Assembly (NCBI RefSeq): GCF_040054535.1
Contig: NC_090785.1
Coordinates: 16,246,001-16,310,000 of the forward strand
Length of the DNA: 64,000 bases
Direction of reading: 5' to 3'
Origin: Antennarius striatus
Taxonomy: Eukaryota > Chordata > Actinopteri > Lophiiformes > Antennariidae
In this document: in pieces, positions 13,555-24,965 of the stretch
Numbering within the stretch: the stretch's first letter is position 1
Layout: every line of letters starts with the position of its first letter
Position numbers and translations under genes: made by a program
Notes under the pieces: generated by a model
What the model saw: only the letters and a program-made list of their open reading frames with translations
The model's database searches: none
Told to the model about the DNA's origin: nothing

Positions 13555-13640
13555 CTGTGCTATGCTCTGGAACAGAGCAGCTGGAACAAAAAGCAATTTC
13601 CACCCTTGGTGATCAATAAAGTATTCTAATTCTGAATAAA
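13555..13640 (+). mobile_element. Non-LTR retrotransposon 3' tail
   Basis: The stretch ending in the pattern 'CAATTTCCACCCTTGGTGATCAATAAAGTATTCTAATTCT' is a decayed version of the fish LINE 3' end normally read as 'AATTTCCxxGGGATCAATAAAGTATCTATCT'. Two further tails of this type are at 27330-27437 (plus) and 33429-33490 (minus). Confidence 0.6.
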
Positions 13641-15514
13641 CCAAAATAATCCATATAGTGCTCCGAAACTTAAGACTGAAGCATGGAAGTAACTGGAAAC
13701 CTTACTTGAGATTCGTTACTGTTATTTTTAACACAGTAAGTTTGCCAATAACTTTATTCTTACTTGAATTTATCTTGCAGCCATGTAAATGAACAGACAT
13801 AACATGAACACAAAGCAGATATGAAATCATGTCAACACTCGCCAATTTTATGTTGAAACATATCGACTCTGACGACTGACTCATCTTGTGCATTTAACAC
13901 TTTCTTGGCATGAGCACAAAGAATATATCACCTTGCTGACTGTCAGGCTGTTAAAATGATGTCAATCTGTTCCAACAGCGACAAACTGTGGGCTGACATG
14001 TGGCTTAAATAAAGGTCTCATGCATGTCAAACAATATTTAGATCCATTTTTGGTTTCTCAGCTATAAGTATCAAGCTCTCCAATCTTAAAGGTTCAAAGA
14101 CAGATTCAGTTAATGTAAGTTCGTATACAACACCAAAGAGCTGCAGGGATATCCCCAACAACCCCCCCCCCCGACCTGGAGTCAAGGACTTCTCTTTTTG
14201 CCTTGAATGTCAGAGAGGTGTGTCACAACACACACATTATGAGTGTTTGGAAGACACGCCTGTCTGTTTTCAAGGATGCAAGACTAACATATTGTTAGGG
14301 TATTTAGAGTTACGTACTGTAATCTTCAGCCACTGACAGTAACAGGCTTGACTTCAGGCTGAATTGTTATGATCCAATGTGATGCTCTCTGTGCTGAGAT
14401 GTATTTTCCCTGACACCGCTTTCACCTTTCATTTGTGCATGTTGTCTGTAAGTTTGAAAATGTGACAGTAGTTTTGAATCGAGTACCATATTATCCACAT
14501 CAGGTATATTTCTCATACAAAAACAAGTTGGATCTTTTGGTGTCCATGATGTGCAGCCACAAAATGAAATTATTTTCTCGTGTCCCTGTGCTTTAGTATT
14601 TCTTTATTACATAAAGAATTATTATATGGTGAATGTGCTGCAGGTTTCCAGTTTTTCAGGAAGTCAAAAACCTGCAATAAATCTGTTAAGAGTTTCTGCA
14701 AATCACTAGATAAACCATATGCTGACTCAAAAATACACAGAATTAGACAAAGTGTCACTACATCTTCGTAAATTTTATCACATTCATTTCTGAGTAATGT
14801 CTACTGTGTCTGAATGCTTGTAATATTCGAGCAGGAGAAAGCAGTTAGACTTTACTCGGACATTTTTATGGTCTTGCAGTCAAATTACAAAACTTCAAAC
14901 AAACAAAGCAATATAAAAGAACCCACTGCCTCCCTCCCTTAGAATATTAAAAACAACAAGGTCACAGCACCGCCACCTCAGCTTACCTTATCACATCACA
15001 GCAGTTTAACATTCCTAGAGAAGTAAAAATGTTCTTTCTGGTCTGCAGGTCGGCCATTCTCATGGTGCACCTGCCTGAAGTAAAATCTATGAAGGAGAGG
15101 TACCTCATGTTTGTAAAGGAGGCATTCTTGTTCCTGTTTTTTGTCCTTTTATGGTTTGGTTTTCTGTTGAGCAATTTATCTTCTAAATGGACTTGGTCTG
15201 GATCTAATTCGTTCTGTCTAGTCCACTTTCAGAACTGGCAAATGGAAACAAATGATTCAATTTCTGTGAAGACTGCTTGCTGAACACCTTCCTGGATACA
15301 GAGGATTTGACTGGATGGACTTTATAGTGAAATACAATTTTATCGGAGAAGAAATAATATATATAGCTACATGGGAATAATGTAACACCTTATGTTATGT
15401 CCATTCCGAGGTGCTGCAGTGGAGCTGAACTGGACTTGATGTGGCTCTCCACTTAATGCTGCATGTATTTGCTATGAAGATGCCTGTGTAGGTTCTCAGT
15501 TATCTAGGTCATGG

Positions 15515-15604
15515 TTATCCAAAGCTGTTTAAATCAGTCCACTGGACTTTAAGAAAGTTAACATTATTAAAGTCCAGTGGACTGATTTAAATAGCTTTGG
15601 ATAA
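15515..15604. repeat. Long inverted repeat, 36-bp arms
   Basis: Arm 15515-15550 and arm 15569-15604 are reverse complements with one mismatch, around an 18-nt spacer. The flank 'GGTTCTCAGTTATCTAGGTC' just before the left arm resembles words found in fish interspersed repeats, so a foldback element or MITE is possible. No open frame is associated. Confidence 0.9.
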
Positions 15605-18560
15605 TTGCTATAAAAAAACAATGACAAACTGATGATTTTTGTCACAGTGTATCACATTATTTGATAAAAAAAATAATTAAAAATATAGAAATCTGTAGCT
15701 ATAATGTGAGCTCATATCTTTGTTTCAGATAATATATCTAGCCTTTTTATTTAGTCTGTGTGTCGACCTTAATTCTGTGAGTTAACGTTCTCACATATGT
15801 GACACAATCTCTGGTTAGTACGTTAGCATGCTGTCATTTGTCACAACAGTGCTGCGGCTAATTTGGTGTGATCAGAGGTTGTGGATTCAGAGGAGGAATC
15901 ATTCTCCGTTGACCTCATTGTGGTGCAAAGGGAAAGGTCAGGTGATCTCAACAAGAAATATGATTCATCTTATGGTAATAGCAATGTCCAAAAACATTTC
16001 AGGGAATCTCATTCACAATTCTTGCTTTTGAATTAAACTCTGCCTATCATAAATGTCTGTAAAAAATGACATGGTAGTACATCCAATACTTGTGCTGCAT
16101 GTCTATGAGGTAACCTCATGCAATTGTTTCATTTTTTCAGTATACTCTTTATTCCCCCTTCTTCTTTCTTCTCCCTCCCTTACAGCAGAGCCCTCTTCAT
16201 ATCGCCATGTTTACTGCATGTTGACATGGAAAATATTTTAGGGTGAAATAGCAATGATTCATATATACACACACGCTCACTCCACTCTGTGTTTGTCTTT
16301 AAACTTCAGTTTTCCCCAAATCGTGTATATAAGCCATGTTTAGGAAGAGGAGATCATTTACTGTCCTTTTCTCTGGAGTATTAAACACCGGAATTAACTA
16401 TTTTACAAGAATGGAGCTTCTAATTTTTTATTTGTATTTTTATCATAGAGAACTTGAATCCGCTTTGGAGTAACATGCTGGACATTGGGAACATAACGCG
16501 CATCTGAGTATATCAGCATTGTCTTGATCTTGATTGTCTTAAATTTGTGAAGTTTTTTTTAGTTTTACATTATTACAAGGTTCTTACAGAATTAAATTTA
16601 AGTTTCATTAATTTCAAAGTTTAAGCATTTCACTCGTGTTAAACTTGTGTCAGCTACACTTCAATGCAAGCTTTGATCTAAGAAATTGTGCAAATCTAGC
16701 ATTTTCCTTTGACCTCTATCCGGTACAAAAAAAGAGAAGAAGTCGTTCTATAACTTTTAGGATAAGGGCTAGACATTTAATTCCTTTCATCACCTGTATG
16801 CATGTATCTGGAGTGTGTGTGGATGTTTACACATAACACGAAGCTGGTAGAACAGAGTTGGAGCACTGGCCATGACGACATGTCTCCAGGCTTGACGTTC
16901 TCTGCTGCCGTTTACTAAACAGCCTTGATAGCACTTGACTGTTTTAGTAAATACAGACGATATGCGGTGTGTGTGTGAGTGTGTGTGTTTTGGGTTGATT
17001 TGGTACCAGGACAGTTAGCTTTCTGTTCAGGTAGCAGTTATCCAAAGCGATTGCATCTTCTCTTTTCAGAGGGAATAAAACAGATTTATAAGCTGTGAGC
17101 TGTGCTTGTTCCTCATCCACAACCCTAAATTACAGAGCGATGTGTCAAATAGTTTTAACACTGCTAGAATGCAGACCATTCTTACAAACACAAATCACTC
17201 ATGCACAGCAGCTCTGGCATAATCGTTCTCTGTCTGAGTTTACATTATAAACACTGCACTTGTTTGCCCTGCACTGCATGAACACGTACATACACACATG
17301 CAGATAAACAATGTGTGTGTGTGTGTGGGTGGGTTCCGTTAGTTCGACAGGTGTGTGGAAGACTGCCACGAGCCAGGCAGCAGGTGGAGATGAGGATTTA
17401 TAGATTTTAATCGTGGCTCTCTGTTGAGCAATAATTCTACTGCCTACGGCAAAGACGATCCGAAGCTACAGTAACTTGTTGTTGATGGATGCTGTGCTGG
17501 GTATCCCTCAATCAACTGGTGTGTGAAAACACACAATGTTGTCCGTAATTGCTTAGGATCCATTATCACAGACTGAACATATACACTGTAAGGTGAAGAC
17601 AGCCTGAAACTAATTGGTTTCAGGGAAAATCCCAATAGCAGATGAGAAGAAAGTGCCAGAAGGGAATTGTAGACTAATGTTGGATGAGGGGGTAAACTGT
17701 GGATGAGATACCCATCCAAATGTAGAATATGCTCAGGAGAAAATACAAGAAACAGACATGGGAAGTTCCAAAATAGTTAATGTGTACCGTGTTTGAAGTT
17801 GCAATAAGAGCAGATAGTCTTAAAGTAAATCCCTCTGGATTTACCGTTTCTTATCTGGAAGCTCCATCTGGAGCAACTCACTCTCACTTTGACCCTGTCA
17901 TTTCCATTCATTGGGTTGATTAACAGCCGCAAATTTGCATCTATTTGAAACTGTATAAATAAGACAACAGAAGGCGATGCCTACTGTCACTGAAATCTCC
18001 AAGACAAAAAGCCACGTATGTTTCTTTTGGCACGTGGCTCAAACAGCTTGCTGGATTGACGATGTAAGAGACCACTCATACTCTTGATGTCACATCTTTT
18101 ACCTATCAGCTTTCAGCCTGGGTAAGATGCAGAAAAAAGAAGAAAAACCGAATTTACTGCATGGATGATTCTAAGTGCCAAGATAATTTGGGACTGATGT
18201 GTAACATGTTGGGACAGTGGTGTTTCTGACATTCACCACATTTCACTCAGTGTGTTTTCCCTCCTCTGCAATGCTTATTCAACACTTCTTTTTGTCTCTA
18301 AACCACTTGATCCACTCTGTAATATCCACATTAAAACATTATTATTTGGCACAGCATAAATCATGAGTGCTGTCTGAGGTTTTTGTTTTTTTTACAAAGT
18401 AGAACATTTGACACAGTTAAATCAGATATGACACAACTAATAAAACAGGACTTTATGAGCCATCCAAATTCAACCTCACCACTTCTCTTGAATTCAGTTA
18501 TGCAAATTTGACAGGTTGACCCTCTAACCTCCAAGCATTAGTACATGCTGTCAATTATCT

Positions 18561-18661
18561 TTCTTTCTTTCATTCTTTCTTTCTCCCTTTCTGCCTTTCT
18601 TTTTGTCTTTCTTTCTTTCGTTCTTTCTTCTGCCTTTCTTTCTGCCTTTCTTTCTTTGTTT
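18561..18661. repeat. Pyrimidine-rich (CTTT)n tract
   Basis: About 100 bp of imperfect CTTT/TTCT/GCCTTT units on the plus strand, which is a strong polypurine run on the minus strand. Confidence 0.9.
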
Positions 18662-19576
18662 ATTGTAAATGATGGTCATGATGCCTGTGTTTTAGGGTAA
18701 ATAAAGGCCTAAAGGTGACATCAGTGGAAGAGTTTACTGAAATAACACAAGGGCATGACAACAGATTAAAACCAGGAATTGTGTTAATTTTTAATACAAG
18801 CTCTGTTTCAGGACATAAAACAAGCAGCAACATGGGAGTTTCATGCTTGCGTCTGCGCTGTCTGTTCTCATTGCACTTGCTGTCATGAATAAAATAAAAA
18901 ATAATTGAACCATTTTTTTCACCGTCAGCACCATTTGATGAATTTCAATCACAGAGAAAAGCCAACTGTGGTTTTCTTTGTATGGTGTGAATTGGATCCA
19001 TTTTGTACACAGAAATAAAAGTACTTCATACGTGATTTACATTTGTGTAGATTTTTTTTTTTCTGGCTGTCGCAGACTCCTTTAGTGTGTCTAATGGTAT
19101 CTATCCTCTGATAGTCGAAAAATCGTTATCTCTGAAGATTAATCATGACTCAGTATATCATCAGCTGTGGTGAATGTTTATCTAAAAGTTAATTCATACT
19201 TCAGCATCTCTGGCTTTTTTACAGTTGGTCTCCTGACTGTAATAAAGGTGCTTGCATCTAGTCAGCAGTATCTGTGTAAGAATGGAGGGAATTCAGACTT
19301 CAGTGTAGCATGGAGACTGCATGGGAATTTGGATTTCTCACTGTGTAGGAGAAGCAGTTAACTATCCATCACACAGAGATCAGGTTACGCCAACATGTAG
19401 GTTCCACACTTTGGTCATCACTTTTCTGACAGGACTGTTTTCACTTAGGAAGTACTTCTTAAGAATTTCTATTTCTTTTTTAGTGGTTAGAGTGGGGTGA
19501 GACCATATATCCAGTTGTTCCTGCGTTCTTCTTAAATAATAAAAGGAAAAATGCAATGATAAAATCTCTAAAACTT

Positions 19577-19582
19577 TTTATT
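19577..19582 (-). terminator. Candidate poly(A) signal of foxi3
   Basis: AATAAA on the minus strand (TTTATT on plus), about 670 nt beyond the foxi3 stop codon. No closer perfect signal was noted. Assignment is by position only. Confidence 0.4.
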
Positions 19583-20248
19583 TTTATCAAAAACAACACA
19601 CATAGCATATTCATACCTTATTAATCATTTTAATGATCATTTCTACCAAACCCACAATTTAAACATATAACATTACACAACACATACAACATACTAAATG
19701 TATTTTTACATTTATAACTATGTAACAGATTCCAGGCCTGGAAGTTCATCAGGTGTTTTCCTCTTTTACAGCATTGTTTACACACATTACATTAACAATG
19801 GTGTAACTGAACAACACTCTGCTAAATGTGTTGTGTGACTGCCATGATACCATCAAAGAATGCCAGATAGTGTGGTGTGGAATAGCTTGATGTCAGCAGA
19901 TCAGATCTTGGGTCTGTTAATGAGTCAGATCTGATAGAGACAAGTTCTAGGTAAAATAAAAGCTGACTGAGGACCTGATAGTGAGGCTGACAGCAGATTT
20001 AGGGAGTGACACTTGCCATCCATTGTGGTAGACTCAGCTATTCCTGTGGGAATCTAAGCCTTTTTACTCTGCTGTCACACGCTATACTGATCTCAACTGT
20101 CTCAGTCAGCGCAACCATACCCTGCGTGTGTTTGTGTACATGTACTGCCTTTACAAAAGAACCTCCCCATAACAAAAGTGACCAGACAGGTAAAAAAAAT
20201 TTCTGCCATGAGTCTTCAACATGAATTTTTCCCTCCTGTAATGTCTTA

Positions 20249-21645
20249 TTAAACTTCTGTCCCCTCACGATGATAGACGATTCCTGCTGAGCCCAGTGTG
20301 GGGTAGAAATGCCCACTTGATGAACTGTACTGGCTGAGGATGGGGCTCGAGTAGCCGAGGGAAGAGTGGATGGGTGAAGAGGAGAGACCAGGGGGACCTG
20401 GCACTTGTTGTAACCATTCTGGACCACCTGAACTGGGGGAGTAGTTACCAAAGCTTCCAGGTTGTGTGGATCTATGGGGCCCATCTAAAGGAAGGTTGAT
20501 CTGCAGTGGCCTGTTCAACCCATCGCCTCCCACCTCACTGGCTGCCTCAGCTGTCACTCCAGACATCTCAGACAAGAAGCTGCTAAGACAAGGTGCAGGA
20601 CCTGACGATGAAGGTGAGGGGATTCTGTCCGCTGTCGGAGAGATATCGAGGGTAGTGTTGCCAGAGAGTTTGGGACTACTCCTCTCGCTGTCACCTGAGT
20701 CTATAGCCCCTGAAACACCCTCACCACCAGGGAGGGAGTCAGACTTCCTCTTCCTTTTGCGGCGGAAGTTTCCATTGTCAAACATCTTTTCACAGTTTGG
20801 GTCAAGCGTCCAGTAGTTGCCTTTGCCTGTGATGAAAAAATGGCGGATTACTAAATTTCAGGTCAAAAGTCAAATATGGAAAAGTAGTGTTTACAGTACG
20901 CATCACATGGAACACAGCAAATAAGAAGAAAAGGAAAAAACAAACAAAAAATGCCACTGAAAAAGTGAATGATATAAAAAAAAGTCATCCTTTTTTTTTT
21001 TTACAGATATTCAAATGAGAAAAAACTTGATTGTAAAGAATTACCTGGGTCATCCTCATCTCTTGGCACTTTTTTGAAGCAGTCATTAAGCGACAAGTTG
21101 TGTCTGATGGAATTCTGCCAGCCTGCCTTACTCTTGTTGTAGAAAGGGAAGTTGTCAGCAACATACTGGTAAATCTGACTCAGGGTCAGCCTTCTGTCTG
21201 GTGCCCCATGTATAGCCATGGCGATGAGGGCAGAATAGGAATATGGTGGCCTGACCAGCTTCATCAGGTCTTCTTGTGAGGGAAGAGAGAACCAGCCCAG
21301 CTCCCCTCCTGGTCCCCCAGCTCCAGCAGGGCCCAGGTAAGGTCTCTGCATGCCGTAGTGCTGAGGAACAAAAGGGGGACCAGGGTTGCCCGGTGGGCCA
21401 GTAGTAGTCAGGTATGATGGTGTGTTGATACCGGAGCCATTGAACCAGAGGTAAGGGTTTGGTGAGGAGGTGGTGTAGTCGCCCAGGTCGTAGGATGTTG
21501 GTGTGGTGCGCTGAGGACTCGGCAGCGAGGGAGGAGGATAGTAGCAGTCGCTGTACATGCTGAGTTCAGGTGGTTCCTGGGCGAGGCTGGGAAACTGTGG
21601 GCCACATCGAGGAGGAGATTGGTCCTGCGTCTCAAATGAAGACAT
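20249..21645 (-). CDS. foxi3: Forkhead box I3-type transcription factor
   Basis: Two exons, 21645-21045 and 20826-20249, join across a 218-nt GT-AG intron (donor CCCAG/GTAATT, acceptor CATCACAG) to give 392 residues, typical for teleost Foxi. The forkhead domain starts at [15 protein letters not shown] (about residue 131). Recognition helix 3 is [13 protein letters not shown] (about 178-190), and the intron falls in wing 1 after DEDDPG, the position used across the Foxi family. The domain ends in the basic RRKRKRKS nuclear-localisation run. The N-terminus has the Foxi signature [10 protein letters not shown] and the C-terminus ends REGTEV, as in Foxi proteins. Family knowledge: nuclear DNA-binding regulators of epidermal ionocyte, placode and pharyngeal fate. 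The start gives the full N-terminus. Choice of foxi3 over foxi1 or foxi2 is inference from the N-terminal and tail sequence. It runs divergently from syce3. Confidence 0.93.
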
Positions 21646-21914
21646 TATTTAAATTTCTTCTCACCTTTTGTCACTCCTTTGACTAGGTGTTTTTCGTCTA
21701 AACACCTTTCTTGCAGTGATTCTGTCCACGCTCTATAAGTCCTTTTTGTTGTTTAGATCTCTGCAGGTGTTTCCAAGTATTAAATCAAATAATGCTTCCA
21801 AGTTGCAGTCTGCGCTTCACCACAACTACCTTGTCTGTTTGCCCTTGCTTTATGTCAGATGTCACCTTTCATATCTGCTTTATCTATTCCAAAGAAAACG
21901 CCCACCTTCTCCTG

Positions 21915-21921
21915 TGATTGG
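21915..21921 (-). promoter_or_regulatory. CCAAT box upstream of foxi3
   Basis: CCAATCA on the minus strand, 270 nt upstream of the foxi3 start codon, matching the NF-Y core. No clear TATA box was found between it and the gene, and the transcription start is not known. Confidence 0.45.
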
Positions 21922-22511
21922 TTGTTTTCTCAGGTGAGTCCATTGCTTTCAGGTTTTTTTTCCTCAGCTGTCAGCTAGTTTAGTTCCTCCAGGGTATTTG
22001 TTCACCCACAGTTAAATAATTTTCCACTCAACCATTTACTTGAGTCTGAATTTGTATCAGGATTATTAAACACATTTTAAACAAACCAAACATACTACTG
22101 TATGACCGATTTAAATAAATTATTTTTTCCCCATAGTACATGCCATGTGAGACAAATTTGTTTTGTAAATGAAAATAACATTGTCAATATTAACAACAAA
22201 TGATTTATGGCTATGATTTAGTATGTAATATTTTGGAAGCACGTACAGAACCTAATATTCATATATACAGTATAATGATAGCGTTTTGACTATATTTGGT
22301 AAAGCTTGAGCTACACAGTTTGCACAGTTTGTCGTAATAATGACAAAAATATATTTACATCCCATCCACTTCAAATGTAGTAGTAGACATGTAATAGAAA
22401 TAATTTAAGTACTAAAAACAAGTTCATATTTCTACTGCTGTGGAATATAAATAATTTAATTTCATATTTTAACTTCCACACATTGACAGGCTATTAAATC
22501 ATATCAATGAA

Positions 22512-22540
22512 CCAATGTGTGAACACGACGTGTGACGTCA
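22512..22540 (+). promoter_or_regulatory. syce3 promoter: CCAAT box and perfect CRE
   Basis: CCAAT (22512-22516) and the full palindromic cAMP-response element TGACGTCA (22533-22540) lie about 80 nt before a likely non-coding first exon. That exon ends at 22618 with the strong donor CGCT/GTAAGT. CRE sites bound by CREM/CREB are common in germ-cell promoters (established knowledge), and syce3 is meiotic. Use of this site here is inference. Confidence 0.6.
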
Positions 22541-22931
22541 TCTTTACGTCCCCCATTAATCAGATTACGTTATTATTTAAGGTAAGGAGCGGTTTGAAGT
22601 CTCAGGAGGAGCACCGCTGTAAGTTCTTCACCTTTTCTACTACTTAATGATCTTGAACCCTAAACCCTAAATTATAACTACTATTTTAGTAGTGTGTTCA
22701 CAAAAGTTAATGAGTCAAAATAACCATTTTGGGGGGGAAAAACAGACATGCTAACTTTTCCGGACTCACCTTGCTAAAGTTAGCCGCAGTGTCGTAAGCT
22801 AAGCGTTAACCTAAGCTAGCGCCGGTAACCTGCTGGTTCTTATCGTGACCAGCGGAGCGGCGATAGCATCTGTTTTAACCCGACACACACCGACACCTGA
22901 GGGAAACATTATCCGTGGCTGTAATTGTTAG

Positions 22932-23353
22932 ATGGCCGACTTTAAGCCGCCCGAACTTCCTCAGAACGACAGCGAAGACTTGATGGGGCTCAACAAGGAT
23001 TTGGAAAGAATGAGCGAAGATGTTGAAAATATTTCAGGTATTTAAATTCATGTTGTGGTGTCTGCTAAGGTGTCAGACTTTTTTTTTTATTTTTTTATTT
23101 TTTTTACAGTAGTTGGATGCCCTTGTGTTGTGATGGCCAGCTGTTGTTTCATCCATGTGTGTCTCCACGTGTAGTGCAGCTAACCTGTATGATTTACGAC
23201 ACGGTGGTTCTGCGGACCAGTCCCGAGCTGGCGGCCGCCATGCTGAAGCTGGAGGCGGCTTACCGGAGATGTCGAGCTGCGGTCTGTGGAGACCAGCAGT
23301 CAGAGACGGATCAGAGCCCAGGCTCCCCGTCAGCAGCTCCCCCTCAGACATAA
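22932..23353 (+). CDS. syce3: Synaptonemal complex central element protein 3
   Basis: Coding exons 22932-23037 and 23175-23353 (donor TCAG/GTATTT, acceptor GTGTAG) make a 94-residue protein; mammalian SYCE3 is about 88. The core LNKDLERMSEDVENISVQL followed by MIYDTVVLRTSPELAAAM and LEAAYRRC matches the SYCE3 helical domain, and the junction falls inside the conserved IS-VQ step. The C-terminal tail from about residue 75 is Ser/Pro/Gln-rich and not conserved. Family knowledge: SYCE3 is a small helical protein of the meiotic central element that remodels SYCP1 arrays and recruits SYCE1 and SIX6OS1. The ATG follows an acceptor-like TTGTTAG, so a non-coding first exon ending at 22618 (GCT/GTAAGT) is likely. 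An AATAAA at 23583 could serve as poly(A) signal. Confidence 0.88.
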
Positions 23354-23810
23354 TTCACTTCACTCGTTGTTCACTGCAAAAATTTGACACTGAAGGGTTA
23401 TTGAAACAGTTTGTTGAGTAAGTTGTAAAACTGCATATTTATTTTTTCAAGGAACAGCATGTGTATTTTTTCATGGTTCCACAGTTTGCATTAGATTGGT
23501 TACATTGGTTAATGGTTGTTGTTTGCACGCACTTAAAAATTGTATTAATCTCGGAACTAAATTGTATTGTTGACTTAAAAAAAATAAAAAATTAAAAAAA
23601 AAGAATGCCTCATGTTATTTATTGATAGCTGTAGACTTTGATGGCTCTTGCATGATTATTATTTTGTTATTCAAAAGTTATTAACTTATTCATAGAAATG
23701 TCACGTGGATTTGGATTTTATTTCATGATTTTTTTTATGGGATGTCATTAAAAATAGGGTAGGCTGAGATTTTGCCTTATTTTGATCTAATTATTTTCAA
23801 GACGGAAAAC

Positions 23811-24965
23811 ATGGAGAGGACAGGACACCCTCATCCATCCGACTACAGTGATCTGGAAAACGTATTGAAAGAGCTGGATTCCTTGTCTAACTGCATGGAT
23901 CAGCTGGCATGTATGTATGACTGCATATTGCCATCCACTCTGTTTTCACCTCCAAAATGTCAGAAAGCAGCTTCCAAATGGAGGTAAGATGACCGAGGTG
24001 GCTGATTTGCACAAATGCAAAACACGTAAAGTGTCAGCTGTAGAAGATCTGAAAAATGATAGCTTTAAGAAGATTACACCAACTGCTGTGCAATATTGTC
24101 TTTCTTTTTGAGGTCAGTGGTACAGAGTTACATGATGCTGTGCGATGTTATATTTTAATTTTCTGATGGGTAGATAAGAGTAACTGATGGATTTCACAGT
24201 CATGGTTGTCCATGATTCACCGTAATTTTAACCAGGATATGTGTTTTGGCATGGAGATAGCTGAGAGATTACAATGTTTTGTTTGATTGTGATTATCTAC
24301 TTAAATATATATTAAAAATGTGTTACTCTCAAAAAATATACGACACTTTATTTGGTGCCACCTTTTTCTTGTAAAATGTTTTCACATGTATATAAAAAAA
24401 AACAAGGAATGATACATGTTTGAACAGATATGAAGCTATAATGTTAGAAGAACTACATAAAACAGCAACAGAAAATGAAAGATCTGATGCTCAACTTCTT
24501 TTGCGGACACCATACCTCCAAATCCATTTAAAAGTTTGTACAATGGTTTTTTGTAATACACTTACATTGTTAATTTCACCAAGTTAGGAAACTATACAGT
24601 ATTGAAAACCTGGTTACAGGCAACGTGTAGACTATATGCCTCTGTATAATGTATCATGTAATATTAATAGTAATGAGTCTTTTTACTGCAGTATAACAAC
24701 TCAGATGCATCTTAATTATAGTTTTTTAATCATTAATGTTCCATTCCACACTAGTGTGAAACTTCAAATATTCTGGATTGTGATTTTTTGATACCATGAA
24801 AGTATTCTGACTTCAGGCATTCATATTTCCTTTCTGCCGACAGTGCGCACCCATCTGAGGCAATGCGATCTGATCATTTGCGTTGGTCATCCTGAGAAGC
24901 TGGCTTTGCTGAAAATCAAAGAAGCACTAGAGCAGCAGCAGGTTTCCAGCATGACCCAACAATGA
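23811..24965 (+). CDS. Possible small two-exon gene, function unknown
   Basis: Exon 23811-23910 (ATG in a good AAAACATGG context) and exon 24844-24965 are joined in phase by GCAT/GTATGT and CCGACAG to give 73 residues. The first exon encodes a predicted amphipathic helix, DYSDLENVLKELDSLSNCMD. The second encodes RTHLRQCDLIICVGHPEKL followed by a Gln-rich helix. There is no signal peptide or membrane segment, and the family was not recognised. A stronger donor at 23985 (TGGAG/GTAAGA) would shift the second exon out of frame to an early stop, so the exon pair, or a missing middle exon, is uncertain. It lies 460 nt downstream of syce3 on the same strand, but a distal alternative exon of syce3 is unlikely because syce3 has its own stop and poly(A) signal. 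Confidence 0.4.

Larger units (their letters stand above)
8093..20248. other. Long non-coding stretch downstream of foxi3
   Basis: About 12 kb with no recognisable exon. It holds a (GACA)n tract, a TG-rich compound repeat, a LINE-like tail, a long inverted repeat and a CTTT-rich tract, each listed separately. The rest is AT-rich single-copy-looking DNA. The 3' untranslated region of foxi3 probably occupies the right end, down to about 19.57 kb. Confidence 0.55.

Noticed and set aside
15029-15283. An 84-residue frame with hydrophobic stretches
   Set aside because: The hydrophobicity comes from T-rich DNA; no signal-peptide or membrane-protein family was recognised.
22655-22672. A telomere-like CCCTAAACCCTAAA run
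   Set aside because: Only two units, of plant type rather than the vertebrate TTAGGG; chance occurrence in the syce3 leader intron.
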